Shown here in pieces: positions 16,829 to 26,006 of a stretch of DNA of 64,000 nt. The position numbers and the translations under genes are program-made. The notes under the pieces were generated by a model. It was not told the DNA's origin. It worked only from the letters and a program-made list of their open reading frames with translations, and did no database searches. The stretch is from an uncultured Actinomyces sp. (GTDB lineage: Bacteria; Actinomycetota; Actinomycetes; Actinomycetales; Actinomycetaceae). The DNA lies in assembly GCA_938041695.1 (NCBI GenBank), contig CALISI010000017.1:1-64000 (forward strand), in the 5' to 3' direction. Every line of letters starts with the position of its first letter. The first letter of the stretch is position 1.

Positions 16829-18901
16829 ATGGACTCACGCTCTGAGCGCGCCCACGCAGTGCTGGTGGCCTGCGCGATCGGTGACGCGGCCGGGTTGCCC
16901 ACCCGCGGCATGTCCCCCGACGAGATCGAGAGCACCTACGGCCCGCCGCCGACATGGCGGGATCGTGACGTCGTCCACCCCACCAAGCCCGGCGTTCCCG
17001 AGGGAACGATTACGGAGGTGACGCGCGAGATCCTGGCGGCGGCCTCGACCCTTCTCGGTGACGAGGCGGGGGCGGCCATCCGGGAGCGCACGGACACTGC
17101 ACCGATGGGGTGGCGTCAGCTTGTGCGCGCCATTCCCGTCGGCATCGCGACCTCGACAGCCGATCCCGAGGCCTTCGCGCAGGCCGTATGGGAGGCGTGC
17201 GGAGGGGAATGCCTCACCCGGCAGGAGTTCCAGGCGGCGGCCCTCCTCGCCGCGGGCGTCTCCCTCCAGGTGGACGGGACTCAGGAGAGGCTATCGACGA
17301 GGTACAACCGCCTGTGGGAGGCCCTCCACCTCGTGGAGTCCCTGAAACCGCGCGGCACCTGGAGCCCGGAGCCAGACGTCGTGGCGGCCACGCGCCGGGC
17401 GATGAACATCGCCATGCAGGTGGCGACGACACCCACACAGATCCTGACCGAGCAATTCGGCTCCTCCCCGGAACCCACGCGCATGGTCCCGCTGTGTTTC
17501 GGACTGAGCACGTACCTCGCGCACTGGCTCTCGCGCTACGGGATCACGCGGATAGGAGGCGACACCAGCCTCATGAGCGCGCTCGTCGGTGCTCTCTGCG
17601 GCGAGGCGAAGGGCCATCACGAATTGCGGCGCGGATCGTGGATGCAGGTCGAGGAAGTCAACGACCTCGACCTGACGTCGCTCGCCGAGCGCCTCGTCGC
17701 GCGCCGCCCCGCGCCCACGGATGGCGCAGCTGACGACAACGATGCGTCCGACGAGGGTGCCACAGCGGCCTGGGAGTCGCCCAACGCGCCTTCCCCGTTC
17801 GAGGATCCCGACTCCACCCGAATGACGCGACGGACACTGTTCACGCAGGTGTCGCCGCCGACTCCGCTCGGTCCCGCGCGCGGAGGCGCTCCCGTGGGGC
17901 GCGTCGCCTACATGGGCCAGCTCGTGCTCAATCAGTCGCTACATGTGTCTTCCTTCCCCGAGCCGGGTGGGGACGTGTGGGCCATCGACGAGGGGATGGA
18001 GCTGGTCGGAGGCATCGAGGTCCTGCGCGCTGCTCGACGCATGGGGCTCGAGGCCGTCTCCCTCGGCCCGATCGGCGAAGGCCCCCACGCCTCGCTCATC
18101 GAGGAAATCCTGCAACGAGAGGGCATCATCAACGCGGGGCCACGCATCCCGGGAATGGACAACGGCTACCGAGTGACGATCACCGACGATGCGGGGCAAC
18201 ACCTCGTCGTCAGGGCGATGATAGACAAGTGCGCGGTGCCAACCCATGCGTGGGCTGAGTTCACCCAGACGATGGGCCCGGCCGACGTGCTCTACTACGA
18301 CGGCGAGTTTGCGGGCGCGTACGGATACGACTATGGGGACCTGGGAAACGATGATGCCGCTCGCGAGGCACTCCTGCGCTTGCCCGAGCATGTGCGCCTC
18401 GTCCTCGACACGTCCTCCCGAGCGCAGATGCCTTCTGGCATTCCCTTCGACAACACCGTCTTCGTTATTGGCCAGGATGAGGTCGGGGGGATGGGCACTC
18501 GCATGACCGGCGACCGCAGCGCCTTCGATGTCAGCCGTACGTTCCGCGGCGCAGCTTTCGAGGCCGCCAGGCTCTTCGATTGCCACGCGCTCGTTCCCTC
18601 GGGGCCGGAGGGGGCCCACTTCTCCAGGCCGAATTACGGCGGAGAGGACTTGAGTTGGCCGACGGTTACTCACTGCCCGGCACCGCCTTTCGGGGCCGAG
18701 GACCCACTCGAGGCCAGGCACGTGTTTTCCGGTGTCTTCGCGGCGTCTCTCGCCAGGGGCCTGCCCATCGAACGGGCGATCCGGCTCGCGGTGTGCGCAC
18801 GCGCCCTCGCCACGGCCACGCCCGGCAGGGCGACGTGCCCGACGCGCCAGGAGATCGAGGCCGCGGCGGACGCATTGGAGGCGCTCGCGGACGAGGAGTG
18901 A
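16829..18901 (+). CDS. ADP-ribosylglycohydrolase / PfkB fusion paralogue, copy 4 (partly decayed motifs)
   Basis: 690 residues; start at 16829 (TAGGAGAAAG upstream). N-terminus ACAIGDAAGLPTRGMSPDEIESTYGPP is close to copy 1, but TDDTE reads TEVTRE, and GGDTDT reads GGDTSL, so only half of the second metal site remains. The kinase half keeps RRMGLEAVSLGPIGEGPHAS and loses GAGD (EARHVFSGVFA). Last gene of the operon; no obvious terminator hairpin before the MFS gene. Inactive enzyme is likely; nucleotide or ADP-ribose binding cannot be excluded. Confidence 0.86.
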   Translation: MDSRSERAHAVLVACAIGDAAGLPTRGMSPDEIESTYGPPPTWRDRDVVHPTKPGVPEGTITEVTREILAAASTLLGDEAGAAIRERTDTAPMGWRQLVRAIPVGIATSTADPEAFAQAVWEACGGECLTRQEFQAAALLAAGVSLQVDGTQERLSTRYNRLWEALHLVESLKPRGTWSPEPDVVAATRRAMNIAMQVATTPTQILTEQFGSSPEPTRMVPLCFGLSTYLAHWLSRYGITRIGGDTSLMSALVGALCGEAKGHHELRRGSWMQVEEVNDLDLTSLAERLVARRPAPTDGAADDNDASDEGATAAWESPNAPSPFEDPDSTRMTRRTLFTQVSPPTPLGPARGGAPVGRVAYMGQLVLNQSLHVSSFPEPGGDVWAIDEGMELVGGIEVLRAARRMGLEAVSLGPIGEGPHASLIEEILQREGIINAGPRIPGMDNGYRVTITDDAGQHLVVRAMIDKCAVPTHAWAEFTQTMGPADVLYYDGEFAGAYGYDYGDLGNDDAAREALLRLPEHVRLVLDTSSRAQMPSGIPFDNTVFVIGQDEVGGMGTRMTGDRSAFDVSRTFRGAAFEAARLFDCHALVPSGPEGAHFSRPNYGGEDLSWPTVTHCPAPPFGAEDPLEARHVFSGVFAASLARGLPIERAIRLAVCARALATATPGRATCPTRQEIEAAADALEALADEE

Positions 18902-19040
18902 GCGCGGTCGAGACGTTCGCGCGGCAGGCACACTGCCCGCCTGAGCACATGTGTGTACACCAGCCCCTGCGACGTGCGAGATGCGTCAAATAATCGACCG
19001 AATCATCTATTTAGCGTCCCCACGGGTGCACAATCACATC

Positions 19041-20285
19041 ATGACGACAAACGACACCCAGGACCGCGATGGCATCATCGGCGGGGCGCTCACGGTTGCC
19101 CTGCTGATCACGCTGGCTGTGCAGAACGCCGTGCCCCCGATGGCGACCGACATGTACTCAGCCGCGTTCCCGCAGATCACGGCGGACCTGGCGACGAACT
19201 CGACGATGCTCGGGTTCACGCTCACAACCTTCTTCGTGGGCTACGCGTCCGGCCAGGTCCTGGGCGGCGCCATCTCGGACCAGATCGGGCGCCGCCGTCC
19301 CCTCGTCGCGGGTGGCATCATCGCCCTGGTCGGCTCCATGATCTGCGTGTTCACGCCCAACATCTGGGTGCTCCTCGTGGGCCGAGTCTTCCAGGGCCTC
19401 GGCGGCGGCGTCGCCTCCTCGGTGGCGCGCGCGATCCTCGTCGACGTCGCGCACGGCAAGACGCTGGCACGCGCCATGAGCCTCATCCAGGCGATCGTCG
19501 GCTTCGCGCCGATGCTCGCCCCGGTCCTCGGCGCGTTCATCATCACGCACGCGACGTGGAGGGTCGTTTTCTGGGCACTCGCCGCCTTCACGCTGCTCAT
19601 GGCGGCCCTCGCGTGGTTCGTCGTGCCCGAATCCCTGCCCGAGGAGCGCCGCCACCCCGGCGGCATTCCGCGGTTCTTCCACGGCCTCGTTCAGGTCGTG
19701 CGCATCCGCCCCTTCGTGGGCTTCATGCTGACCAACGCCTTCTCGAGCTTCTGCATGTTCGGCTACATCTCAAACGCCACGTACGTCCTGCAGGGGCCGC
19801 TGGGCCTGTCCCCCATGGCTTTCGCGTGGGTGTTCGCGTTCAACGCCCTGCTGTCGACCGGTTTCGCGCTGGTCAACGTGCGCCTGATCTCGCACTTCAC
19901 GCCGCGCACGCTCATCGTCACGGGCCTGACGATCGCCGCGACCGGCGTGGTGACACTCGCGATCTCGACGTTCGTCCTCGACCTGCCGCTGATTCTCACG
20001 TGCGTGGGCTTCGCACTGGTCATGACGGCGAACGCGTTCATTTTCGGCAACTCGGGCGCGCAGGCCATGAGTGAGGCGCGCGAGCACGCGGGCACGGCCT
20101 CGTCCGTCATGGGCGTGTTCCAGTCGATCGCGAACGGCATCGCCGCTCCCCTGGCGACCTCGGGCGGCGACAGCGCCGTACCGATGGTGCTCGTCATGAT
20201 CGTCGGCTCCGCCGGTGCGTGGTTCGCGTTCTGGGTGATCGCCCGCGGCGGCAAGCACACGCCGCGCCAGCTCAGCCTCGACTGA
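19041..20285 (+). CDS. MFS multidrug efflux transporter, Bcr/CflA type
   Basis: 414 residues with about 12 membrane segments. N-terminal VPPMATDMYSAAFPQITADL and motif A GGAISDQIGRRRPLVAGG are typical of the Bcr/CflA subgroup (drug:proton antiport). The middle loop PESLPEERRHPGGIPRFF separates the two six-helix halves. Start ATG 19041 is the first methionine after the previous gene's leader-like region and fits the N-terminus of the family; no strong ribosome site is seen. Confidence 0.9.
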   Translation: MTTNDTQDRDGIIGGALTVALLITLAVQNAVPPMATDMYSAAFPQITADLATNSTMLGFTLTTFFVGYASGQVLGGAISDQIGRRRPLVAGGIIALVGSMICVFTPNIWVLLVGRVFQGLGGGVASSVARAILVDVAHGKTLARAMSLIQAIVGFAPMLAPVLGAFIITHATWRVVFWALAAFTLLMAALAWFVVPESLPEERRHPGGIPRFFHGLVQVVRIRPFVGFMLTNAFSSFCMFGYISNATYVLQGPLGLSPMAFAWVFAFNALLSTGFALVNVRLISHFTPRTLIVTGLTIAATGVVTLAISTFVLDLPLILTCVGFALVMTANAFIFGNSGAQAMSEAREHAGTASSVMGVFQSIANGIAAPLATSGGDSAVPMVLVMIVGSAGAWFAFWVIARGGKHTPRQLSLD

Positions 20286-20669
20286 GGGTATTCAACGCCC
20301 ACCTGATCCGTGTCATCAAACCCGTCGTAATATCAACACCGGCGATAGCGTTTGCGTGAGCGTCATCGCGCCAGCATTAATACCCGCTCTGACCACCCTT
20401 GCTCGCCCTTCCTCGCGCAAGGCCTGCCGACCGCAACCGATACGAGGAGCGCGCGGGAACCAAGGCCGCGGCACCGTGGACACGTCGCACACATCCGGAT
20501 AGGTAATGCACATCCGGATAGGTTATTAACCTATCCAGATCGCCACAAACTATCCAGAACGCGCGCCTCATCACGATGAAATCAGCGGACGACGCCATCT
20601 TTCACGGCCCAGCCGCGACTATCGGTTGGGGTATCGCCGCCGACCCGCAAAACAACCCGCGCAGGGCCC
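20286..20669. other. Intergenic region with GGATAGGT/ACCTATCC box cluster (384 nt)
   Basis: Lies between convergent transporter genes; no credible gene. Four copies of a CTATCC(A/G)GA box occur at about 20489-20554: two direct copies of CACATCCGGATAGGT 19 nt apart, then AACCTATCCAGATCGC and AAACTATCCAGAACGC in opposite orientation. This looks like an operator cluster or remnant of a divergent promoter; no flanking gene starts here. Confidence 0.55.
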
Positions 20670-21530
20670 TTACTCGCGCGAGGCCAGCCAGACCGCAACC
20701 GACACCAGGACCAGGCCGATCAGCTCGAAGACGCCGGGGATCTGGCGCAGCATCACGGCTCCGACCAGCGCGGACGTGGCCGGCAGGATCGCGGCGAACA
20801 GCGCGAAGGTCGACGCCGCCAGGCGACGCATCGCGAGCGCCTCGAACGTGTAGGGAATCGCCGTGGACAGCAGGCCCACGCCGATGACGATGGCGATCAG
20901 CTTCCACGAGGCCGTGGCCGCCATCGCGCCGGGACCAAGGAAAGGCGCGAAAAACAGGGTGCCCCACGCGCAGCCGAGCGCCAGGTTCGTCACCCCGTCG
21001 CGCGTGGTTGAGGCCTTCTGCCCGACGACGATGTAGGCCGACCAGGCGAGGGCCGCGAGGAGGATCCAGGCCACGCCGACGCGCACGCTCGGCACGCTCA
21101 GGTCAAGGGCGAGACCGCCGATGCACGCAACCCCCGCGAACGCGAGGACGGCGGCGATGCGCGGACGCCAGCCACGGCCTCGGAGGACGGCGACGGCGAC
21201 CGGGCCGATGAACTCGATGGACACGGCGGTCCCCAGGGGAATCCGCGCGATCGACTCGTAGAACGAGGAGTTCATCGTCAGGATGATGATGCCGAACAGC
21301 GCGGAAATCGCCAGGTCAGAACGCGTGAGACCGCCACGCCACGGACGCTTCCAGGCCAGGAGGACGACCGCGCCGGTCAGGACTCGCCACCAGGCGACCG
21401 AGGCAGGATCGACGGACGCGAAGGCGATGACCGCGAGCGCCGCGCCCACATACTGGATGAGGCCGGAGCCAACGATGTAGAGCTGGGGCGGGATGCGGTC
21501 GGTGACGGGGCGCTGGGCGGGTGCGTTCAC
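20670..21530 (-). CDS. EamA-family transporter (RhtA-like)
   Basis: 286 residues, ten predicted membrane helices in two EamA repeats: WWRVLTGAVVLLAWKRPW and SIEFIGPVAVAVLRGRG, then LALGCAWGTLFFAPF and IPYTFEALAMRRL. Related transporters export threonine, homoserine or other metabolites; the substrate here is unknown. The start is a GTG at 21530, embedded in a 17-bp triplication that also contains the stop of the upstream msrB. Confidence 0.88.
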   Translation of the reverse strand: MNAPAQRPVTDRIPPQLYIVGSGLIQYVGAALAVIAFASVDPASVAWWRVLTGAVVLLAWKRPWRGGLTRSDLAISALFGIIILTMNSSFYESIARIPLGTAVSIEFIGPVAVAVLRGRGWRPRIAAVLAFAGVACIGGLALDLSVPSVRVGVAWILLAALAWSAYIVVGQKASTTRDGVTNLALGCAWGTLFFAPFLGPGAMAATASWKLIAIVIGVGLLSTAIPYTFEALAMRRLAASTFALFAAILPATSALVGAVMLRQIPGVFELIGLVLVSVAVWLASRE

Positions 21531-21573
21531 TGGTCGGGCGCGTTCACTGGGCGGGCGCGTTCACTGGGCGGGC
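21523..21573. repeat. Three tandem 17-bp repeats at the msrB/transporter junction
   Basis: Units at 21523, 21540 and 21557 read GCGTTCACTGG(T/G)CGGGC. The rightmost contains the msrB stop, the leftmost contains the GTG start of the EamA gene. The unit encodes the sequence shared by the MsrB end (APAQ) and the transporter start (NAPAQ). Confidence 0.9.
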
Positions 21574-21965
21574 GCGAAGGTGAGGGCCGCCGAGTTCATG
21601 CAGTAGCGCATGCCGGTGGGCTGGTCGGGGGCGTCGGGGAATACGTGGCCGAGGTGGGAGCCGCACGTCGCGCAGCGCACTTCGGTGCGGATCATGCCGT
21701 GGCTGGTGTCGACGCTCTCGACGGTCGCGCCGTCGTGGGCCTGAAAGAAGGAGGGCCACCCGCAGGAGGAGTCGAACTTCGCGTCGGAGTCGAAGAGAGC
21801 GGACCCGCAGGCCGCGCACGAGTATGTACCGACGCGCGCCTCGTCGAGGAGCTCACCGGTGAAGGGGCGCTCGGTGCCGGCCTCGCGCAGCACGTGGTAG
21901 CGCATGGGGCTCAAGAGCTTCTTCCACTCGGCGTCGGTACGGGCAGCGGGATCGGTAGCGTTCAT
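21561..21965 (-). CDS. msrB: Peptide-methionine (R)-S-oxide reductase
   Basis: 134 residues. Reduces methionine-R-sulfoxide in proteins, using thioredoxin. Seen: zinc-binding CxxC pairs SCAACGSALF and RCATCGSHLG, substrate motif CGWPSFF, GHVFPDAP, and the catalytic cysteine in MRYCMNSAALTF. Start chosen at the ATG giving MNATDPAARTDAEWKKLLSP, which matches the family N-terminus; the upstream frame to 22031 is arginine-rich and unlikely. Confidence 0.96.
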   Translation of the reverse strand: MNATDPAARTDAEWKKLLSPMRYHVLREAGTERPFTGELLDEARVGTYSCAACGSALFDSDAKFDSSCGWPSFFQAHDGATVESVDTSHGMIRTEVRCATCGSHLGHVFPDAPDQPTGMRYCMNSAALTFAPAQ

Positions 21966-22132
21966 ACGTCTATTGTCCCGCGCGGCCCGCGCCCTCGCAC
22001 GCGTGCGAACGCTTTCCTCGCGCGGCTCCATCGACGAGGCGGGGGCTCAGTCCGCGCTCACCGCTGCGAGCCCGCGTTTGCCGAAGATCCGCCGCGGGCA
22101 GTGGGGGCGGGAGCGTTCATGTCTCTCTTGTC

Positions 22133-22182
22133 GCGGACCGCCCGCACCCGTGCACACATGTGCGTGGGTGCGGGCGGTCCGC
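22133..22182 (-). terminator. Long perfect hairpin between mscS and msrB
   Basis: 17-bp arms (GCGGACCGCCCGCACCC and its complement) around a 16-nt loop that is itself partly palindromic (GCACACATGTGC). No clear U-tract, but the position after the mscS gene suggests a terminator. Confidence 0.6.
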
Positions 22183-22234
22183 TTTCCTCGCGCCGACCTC
22201 AGTCACGAGGCCGTGGCCCGTTCACCTGTCCCCA

Positions 22235-25200
22235 TCACTCATCGGTGGCGGGCCCTGCGCCTGAGGATTTCTTCGCTGCCGCCTTTTTGGGAGCTGCCTT
22301 TTTGGCGGCGCCCTTCTTGGCGGCGGTCTTCTTCGCGCCAGCCTTGGAGGAGGACGTCTTCTTAGCGGTCTCCTTCTTCGCTGGGGCCTCCTCTTCCGCT
22401 GCGGCGTCCTCGGTCTCAGAAGCCTGCGCGGCCTCAGACGCCGGCTCGGTGACGGCTGCGACCGGCATCACGAGGGTCTCGTCCACGGGCTCATCGACCG
22501 CGGGAAGAACCTGCGTAGCGTCGGAGTCGAGCGCGCCGGCCTCGGCGGCCTCCACGGGGTCAATGACGGTGGTTGCCTCGACGTCGGCAGCCTCGACGTC
22601 GGTGTCTGACTCCTCGGCGTTATCCGCATCGTCTGCGGCCTCCTCACCCTCCGCCTGGGCGGCGGGCTCGTCGGGTGCGGCAGTCTCGTCGTCGCCAGGG
22701 GCTTCATCCACGTCCTCGGCCTCCGAAACGTCAGCCTCGGGGGCAGCCCCCTCAGACGCTGACTCCTCGCGCTCCGACGGGTCCGGGTTCGCGACCTTGG
22801 GGGTCGTGGACTCCTCGTCCGTCGCGGTCTCGTCGTCCGTCGCAGTCGCCACGGACTCGCCCGCATCGGACTCCTGCTCGAGACGTTCGACGACCGGGAT
22901 CTGGCCGGTGACGGCGCGCAGGACGTCGGCCTCGGCGCCCGTGGGGGCGACGGCCGGGAAGAAGTCCATGATGGACACGCGCGCGGGCTTCACCGTGGGC
23001 GTGGGGCGAGTTTCCGCGTCGAGGCGCGCCTCTTCGGCAACCGCGTACCAGCCGGGGTGGACGGTCGGCTCGTCGGGGGTGTCGGGGGCAGGTGCGTCCT
23101 CGCGCTCGGGAGCGTCGGCGGGGGCGGCGGCTTCCTGTGCCGCGGCGGTGTGGGCGTCTGCGGCGCGTGAGTCGCCAGAGTCGGCGGATGCGCCAGCGTC
23201 GGAGCTGTCAGCCTCGGATGCACCAGCATCGGCGGCGGACTCGGTCGCGGCCGTGCCATCGGTCGCGGCGCTCTCCGCGGAGACATCATCAGCGGTAGGT
23301 TCCTCGGGTGAGGCCTCGGATCCGGCAGCAGGCTCGCCGGCATCGGTTCCGGCCTCGGGCGCGCCGGCCTTCTCGACGGTGGCATTGGCCTCGGTGATTT
23401 CTCCGGGCGTGGCGCTGTTCGCGGCGGATGGGGCGGACGCGACAGCCCCCTGAGCCTCGCCGGAACCGATGGCATCACCGGCAGCGTGCGCGGTGTCCTG
23501 ACCCGGCTGAGCCTCTACATTCTCGGGCACGACCGGCTCGACGCCGACGGCCGCCAAGGCGAGGGTCGCCTCGGGATCCAGGGCGTCCGAGCTGCGGTTC
23601 TTGTGGCCTTCGCGGCGTTCCTGGGCGCGACGAACCCCGGCCTCGCGCTCGGCGTAGGCCTCTTCGCCGGGGCCCTCGAGGGCGGCGGCGCGCTCATCGG
23701 CGTCGGCGGATCCGGAGAAGAAGCGCTCTCCCCGCCCGATGGAGGTCGCGGTGAGGGTCTGCGTGAGCTGCGGGTTCGCGTTGCCGGCGGCCTCGATGAT
23801 CTTGCGCAGCGCGGCCTTGGAGATCACCTGGGTCTCGTCGTGCGAAGCGGCGGGTCCACCCTCGGCGAGTTCGCGCTGGCGGTCCGCCATCGCGCGGCGG
23901 CGAGCGCGCTTGGCCTTACGGCGGGCGGCGACCATGCGCGCGGCATGGGCGGGATCCTTGGGCGAAACGCCCGCAGGCATGGCGCCAGCGGCGGACGCGG
24001 CGCCTCCCGTCGCACTACCTGCGGACGTGCGCTCCCCTGCGACGGGGTGGGCGGGCGACACGCCCGTGGCGGCCACGGCCTCGTTCGTGCCGGAGATCCC
24101 CGCAAGCTCGGCGGCCAGGCGCGCGATGCGTTCGCGGCTCATGTCCTGCTCGACGGTCACGGTCTGGCGCGGCTCGATGCGCTGAGCGGGGCGCGCCCAC
24201 GGCTCTTCCGCGACGATCCACGAGATGAGCTGCTCGCGCAGGTACGCGCGCAGGTCGGACAGGTGTCCGGAGTTCTTCGCGGAGACCAGGACGCGCACGG
24301 TCACCGTGTACTCGTCGGAGTCGGTGATCTGCACACCCCACGTGCGCCCATCCCACAGGTCCGTGGAAGTCAGGAGCTGCTCGACCTTCGTGCGGATGAG
24401 GGTCATGGGCGCAGACCAGTCGAGCTTGAGCTCAACGGTGCCGAGCTGGGCTGCGGCGCGACGCGTCCAGTTCTCGAAGGGCGTCTGCGTGAAGTAGCGG
24501 CACGGAATGATGAGGCGGCGCTCATCCCAGATGCGCACGACCACGTAGGAGAGTGTGATTTCCTCGACGGAACCCGTCTCCTGCTTGTCGCCGGCGACGA
24601 CGACGTCACCCACGCGGATCGCGTCGGTGAAGGCCAGCTGCAGGCCGGCGAACACGTTACCGAGAGTCTGCTGGGCCGCGAGACCGGCGATGACCGAGAG
24701 GACGCCAGCAGAGGCCAAGACGGTCGTCATGGCCTGGCGGGCGACCTCGAACGTGCCGATGATGGCAACCACGCCGACGACGACGACGATCCCTTGGGTG
24801 AAGCGGCGCAGCACCTGCGCCTGCGTCTCGAAACGGCGCGAACGCCCCTGGTCAGATTCCTGGCGGGCTTTGGCGGCGTCCTCGAACACCCAGGCGGCGG
24901 CGTAGGCCATCCACGTGAGGCACGCGAGGGCGAGGATGAGGAGCACGTGCATGAGGAAGGTCGTGATCGACGTGCCGTTCCAGTCGGACAGATTCGGGTT
25001 GACCAAAGCGATGCCGAGCCCCGCCCACGCTCCCCAGGCGGCGAAGGTGAAGTGGCCCGGGCGGCGCACGCGCGCTAGGATCGACGAGGCCGTGGCAGCC
25101 TTCGCGAAAGCCTTACGCAAGAGCGCAGACATGACGACCGAGACGATGACACCCACAAAGGCGCTAACGATTGGGCCGAGAATCAGGAGGGTGAAGTCAA

Positions 25201-25306
25201 TGGTCGTGGCGACGGCGGCCTCCGCCCCGGATTGAGGGTCGGCAATCGCCTGCGTGAGGGCGTCCGAGGCCTGGGCGAGGGCACCGCGTGCTGGTGTCAT
25301 AGTCAT
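22235..25306 (-). CDS. MscS-type mechanosensitive channel with long acidic domain and histone-H1-like tail
   Basis: 1023 residues. Residues 35-210 hold about four membrane helices, the pore helix SAGVLSVIAGLAAQQTLGN and the MscS beta domain IRVGDVVVAGDKQETGSVEEITLSYVVVRIWDERR. That part is about 350 residues and would be a complete channel. It is followed by a 500-residue low-complexity, Glu/Asp/Ala-rich cytoplasmic extension, then a final block of about 45 residues rich in Lys and Ala (KKTAAKKGAAKKAAPKKAAA) resembling histone H1/HU-type tails. Two in-frame ATGs at 25306 and 25300. The gene stands alone. Confidence 0.88.
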   Translation of the reverse strand: MTMTPARGALAQASDALTQAIADPQSGAEAAVATTIDFTLLILGPIVSAFVGVIVSVVMSALLRKAFAKAATASSILARVRRPGHFTFAAWGAWAGLGIALVNPNLSDWNGTSITTFLMHVLLILALACLTWMAYAAAWVFEDAAKARQESDQGRSRRFETQAQVLRRFTQGIVVVVGVVAIIGTFEVARQAMTTVLASAGVLSVIAGLAAQQTLGNVFAGLQLAFTDAIRVGDVVVAGDKQETGSVEEITLSYVVVRIWDERRLIIPCRYFTQTPFENWTRRAAAQLGTVELKLDWSAPMTLIRTKVEQLLTSTDLWDGRTWGVQITDSDEYTVTVRVLVSAKNSGHLSDLRAYLREQLISWIVAEEPWARPAQRIEPRQTVTVEQDMSRERIARLAAELAGISGTNEAVAATGVSPAHPVAGERTSAGSATGGAASAAGAMPAGVSPKDPAHAARMVAARRKAKRARRRAMADRQRELAEGGPAASHDETQVISKAALRKIIEAAGNANPQLTQTLTATSIGRGERFFSGSADADERAAALEGPGEEAYAEREAGVRRAQERREGHKNRSSDALDPEATLALAAVGVEPVVPENVEAQPGQDTAHAAGDAIGSGEAQGAVASAPSAANSATPGEITEANATVEKAGAPEAGTDAGEPAAGSEASPEEPTADDVSAESAATDGTAATESAADAGASEADSSDAGASADSGDSRAADAHTAAAQEAAAPADAPEREDAPAPDTPDEPTVHPGWYAVAEEARLDAETRPTPTVKPARVSIMDFFPAVAPTGAEADVLRAVTGQIPVVERLEQESDAGESVATATDDETATDEESTTPKVANPDPSEREESASEGAAPEADVSEAEDVDEAPGDDETAAPDEPAAQAEGEEAADDADNAEESDTDVEAADVEATTVIDPVEAAEAGALDSDATQVLPAVDEPVDETLVMPVAAVTEPASEAAQASETEDAAAEEEAPAKKETAKKTSSSKAGAKKTAAKKGAAKKAAPKKAAAKKSSGAGPATDE

Positions 25307-25469
25307 GCATCAAGGGTAGGTCGCGTAGCTGATGAAATCCTGTGAATTCCGCACAATTGCAACGTTTTCCGGTAATGTGTCAGCTGTCACTCTCGTTCGT
25401 TTTGACGCACCGCGCGCGTTCTGCCTAAACTATCTCCCGTCTTCGGACGCCAGTTCGACGGCCAAGCAG

Positions 25470-25545
<76 letters not shown>

Positions 25546-25594
25546 CCGGTCGCTATCGTGACTGGAACAATTCAATAGGTCTTACCTGTTGTAA

Positions 25595-25668
25595 GGCCCC
25601 GTAGCGCAGTTGGTTAGCGCGCCGCCCTGTCACGGCGGAGGTCGCGGGTTCAAGTCCCGTCGGGGTCG
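25595..25668 (+). tRNA. tRNA-Asp (anticodon GTC)
   Basis: Acceptor GGCCCCG / CGGGGTC, anticodon loop CTGTCAC giving GTC, T-arm GCGGG TTCAAGT CCCGT. CCA not encoded. Confidence 0.94.
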
Positions 25669-25695
25669 CCGACCAGACCTTTTGGTTCAGGTCTT

Positions 25696-25771
25696 GGCTC
25701 TGTAGCTCAGTTGGTAGAGCGTTCGACTGAAAATCGAAAGGTCACCGGATCGACGCCGGTCGGAGCCACCA
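25696..25771 (+). tRNA. tRNA-Phe (anticodon GAA)
   Basis: Acceptor GGCTCTG / CGGAGCC, anticodon loop CTGAAAA giving GAA, T-arm ACCGG ATCGACG CCGGT, CCA encoded at 25769-25771. The first T-loop base is A instead of T. Confidence 0.93.
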
Positions 25772-25777
25772 GCAAGT

Positions 25778-25809
25778 CCCCGAAGCGTAAGCTTCGGGGC
25801 TTTCGTTTT
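25778..25809 (+). terminator. Terminator of the tRNA cluster
   Basis: Stem CCCCGAAGC / GCTTCGGGG with loop GTAA, followed by CTTTCGTTTT. Confidence 0.88.
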
Positions 25810-25946
25810 GCCTGGCGACTACTGTGCGCCACCCGCCGCCTGTGGCGCGGTTGCAACTGCCCAACCAATGCGACAGCACGGACAACATCGGCGCGGGTGG
25901 CAACATCTAGAGCAGCTCCCTCTCATGTGCACACACCCTCTTCTGC

Positions 25947-26006
25947 GCACGTTAACCCCCTATTCCGCACGTCGGCCCTCTAATCCGCACGTTAACCCGC
26001 TAATGC
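25947..26006 (+). repeat. Three tandem 20-nt units GCACGTNNNCCC, with inverted copy
   Basis: Units start exactly 20 nt apart at 25947, 25967 and 25987: GCACGTTAACCCCCTATTCC, GCACGTCGGCCCTCTAATCC, GCACGTTAACCCGCTAATGC. A minus-strand copy (GCACGTGGGCCCGCTATTGC) reads from 26072 down to 26053, so the third unit and this copy form a large hairpin. Confidence 0.85.

Noticed and set aside
22133..22182. Long hairpin considered as a transposon end or attachment site
   Set aside because: It is a single perfect stem between two ordinary genes with no direct repeats around it; a terminator is simpler.
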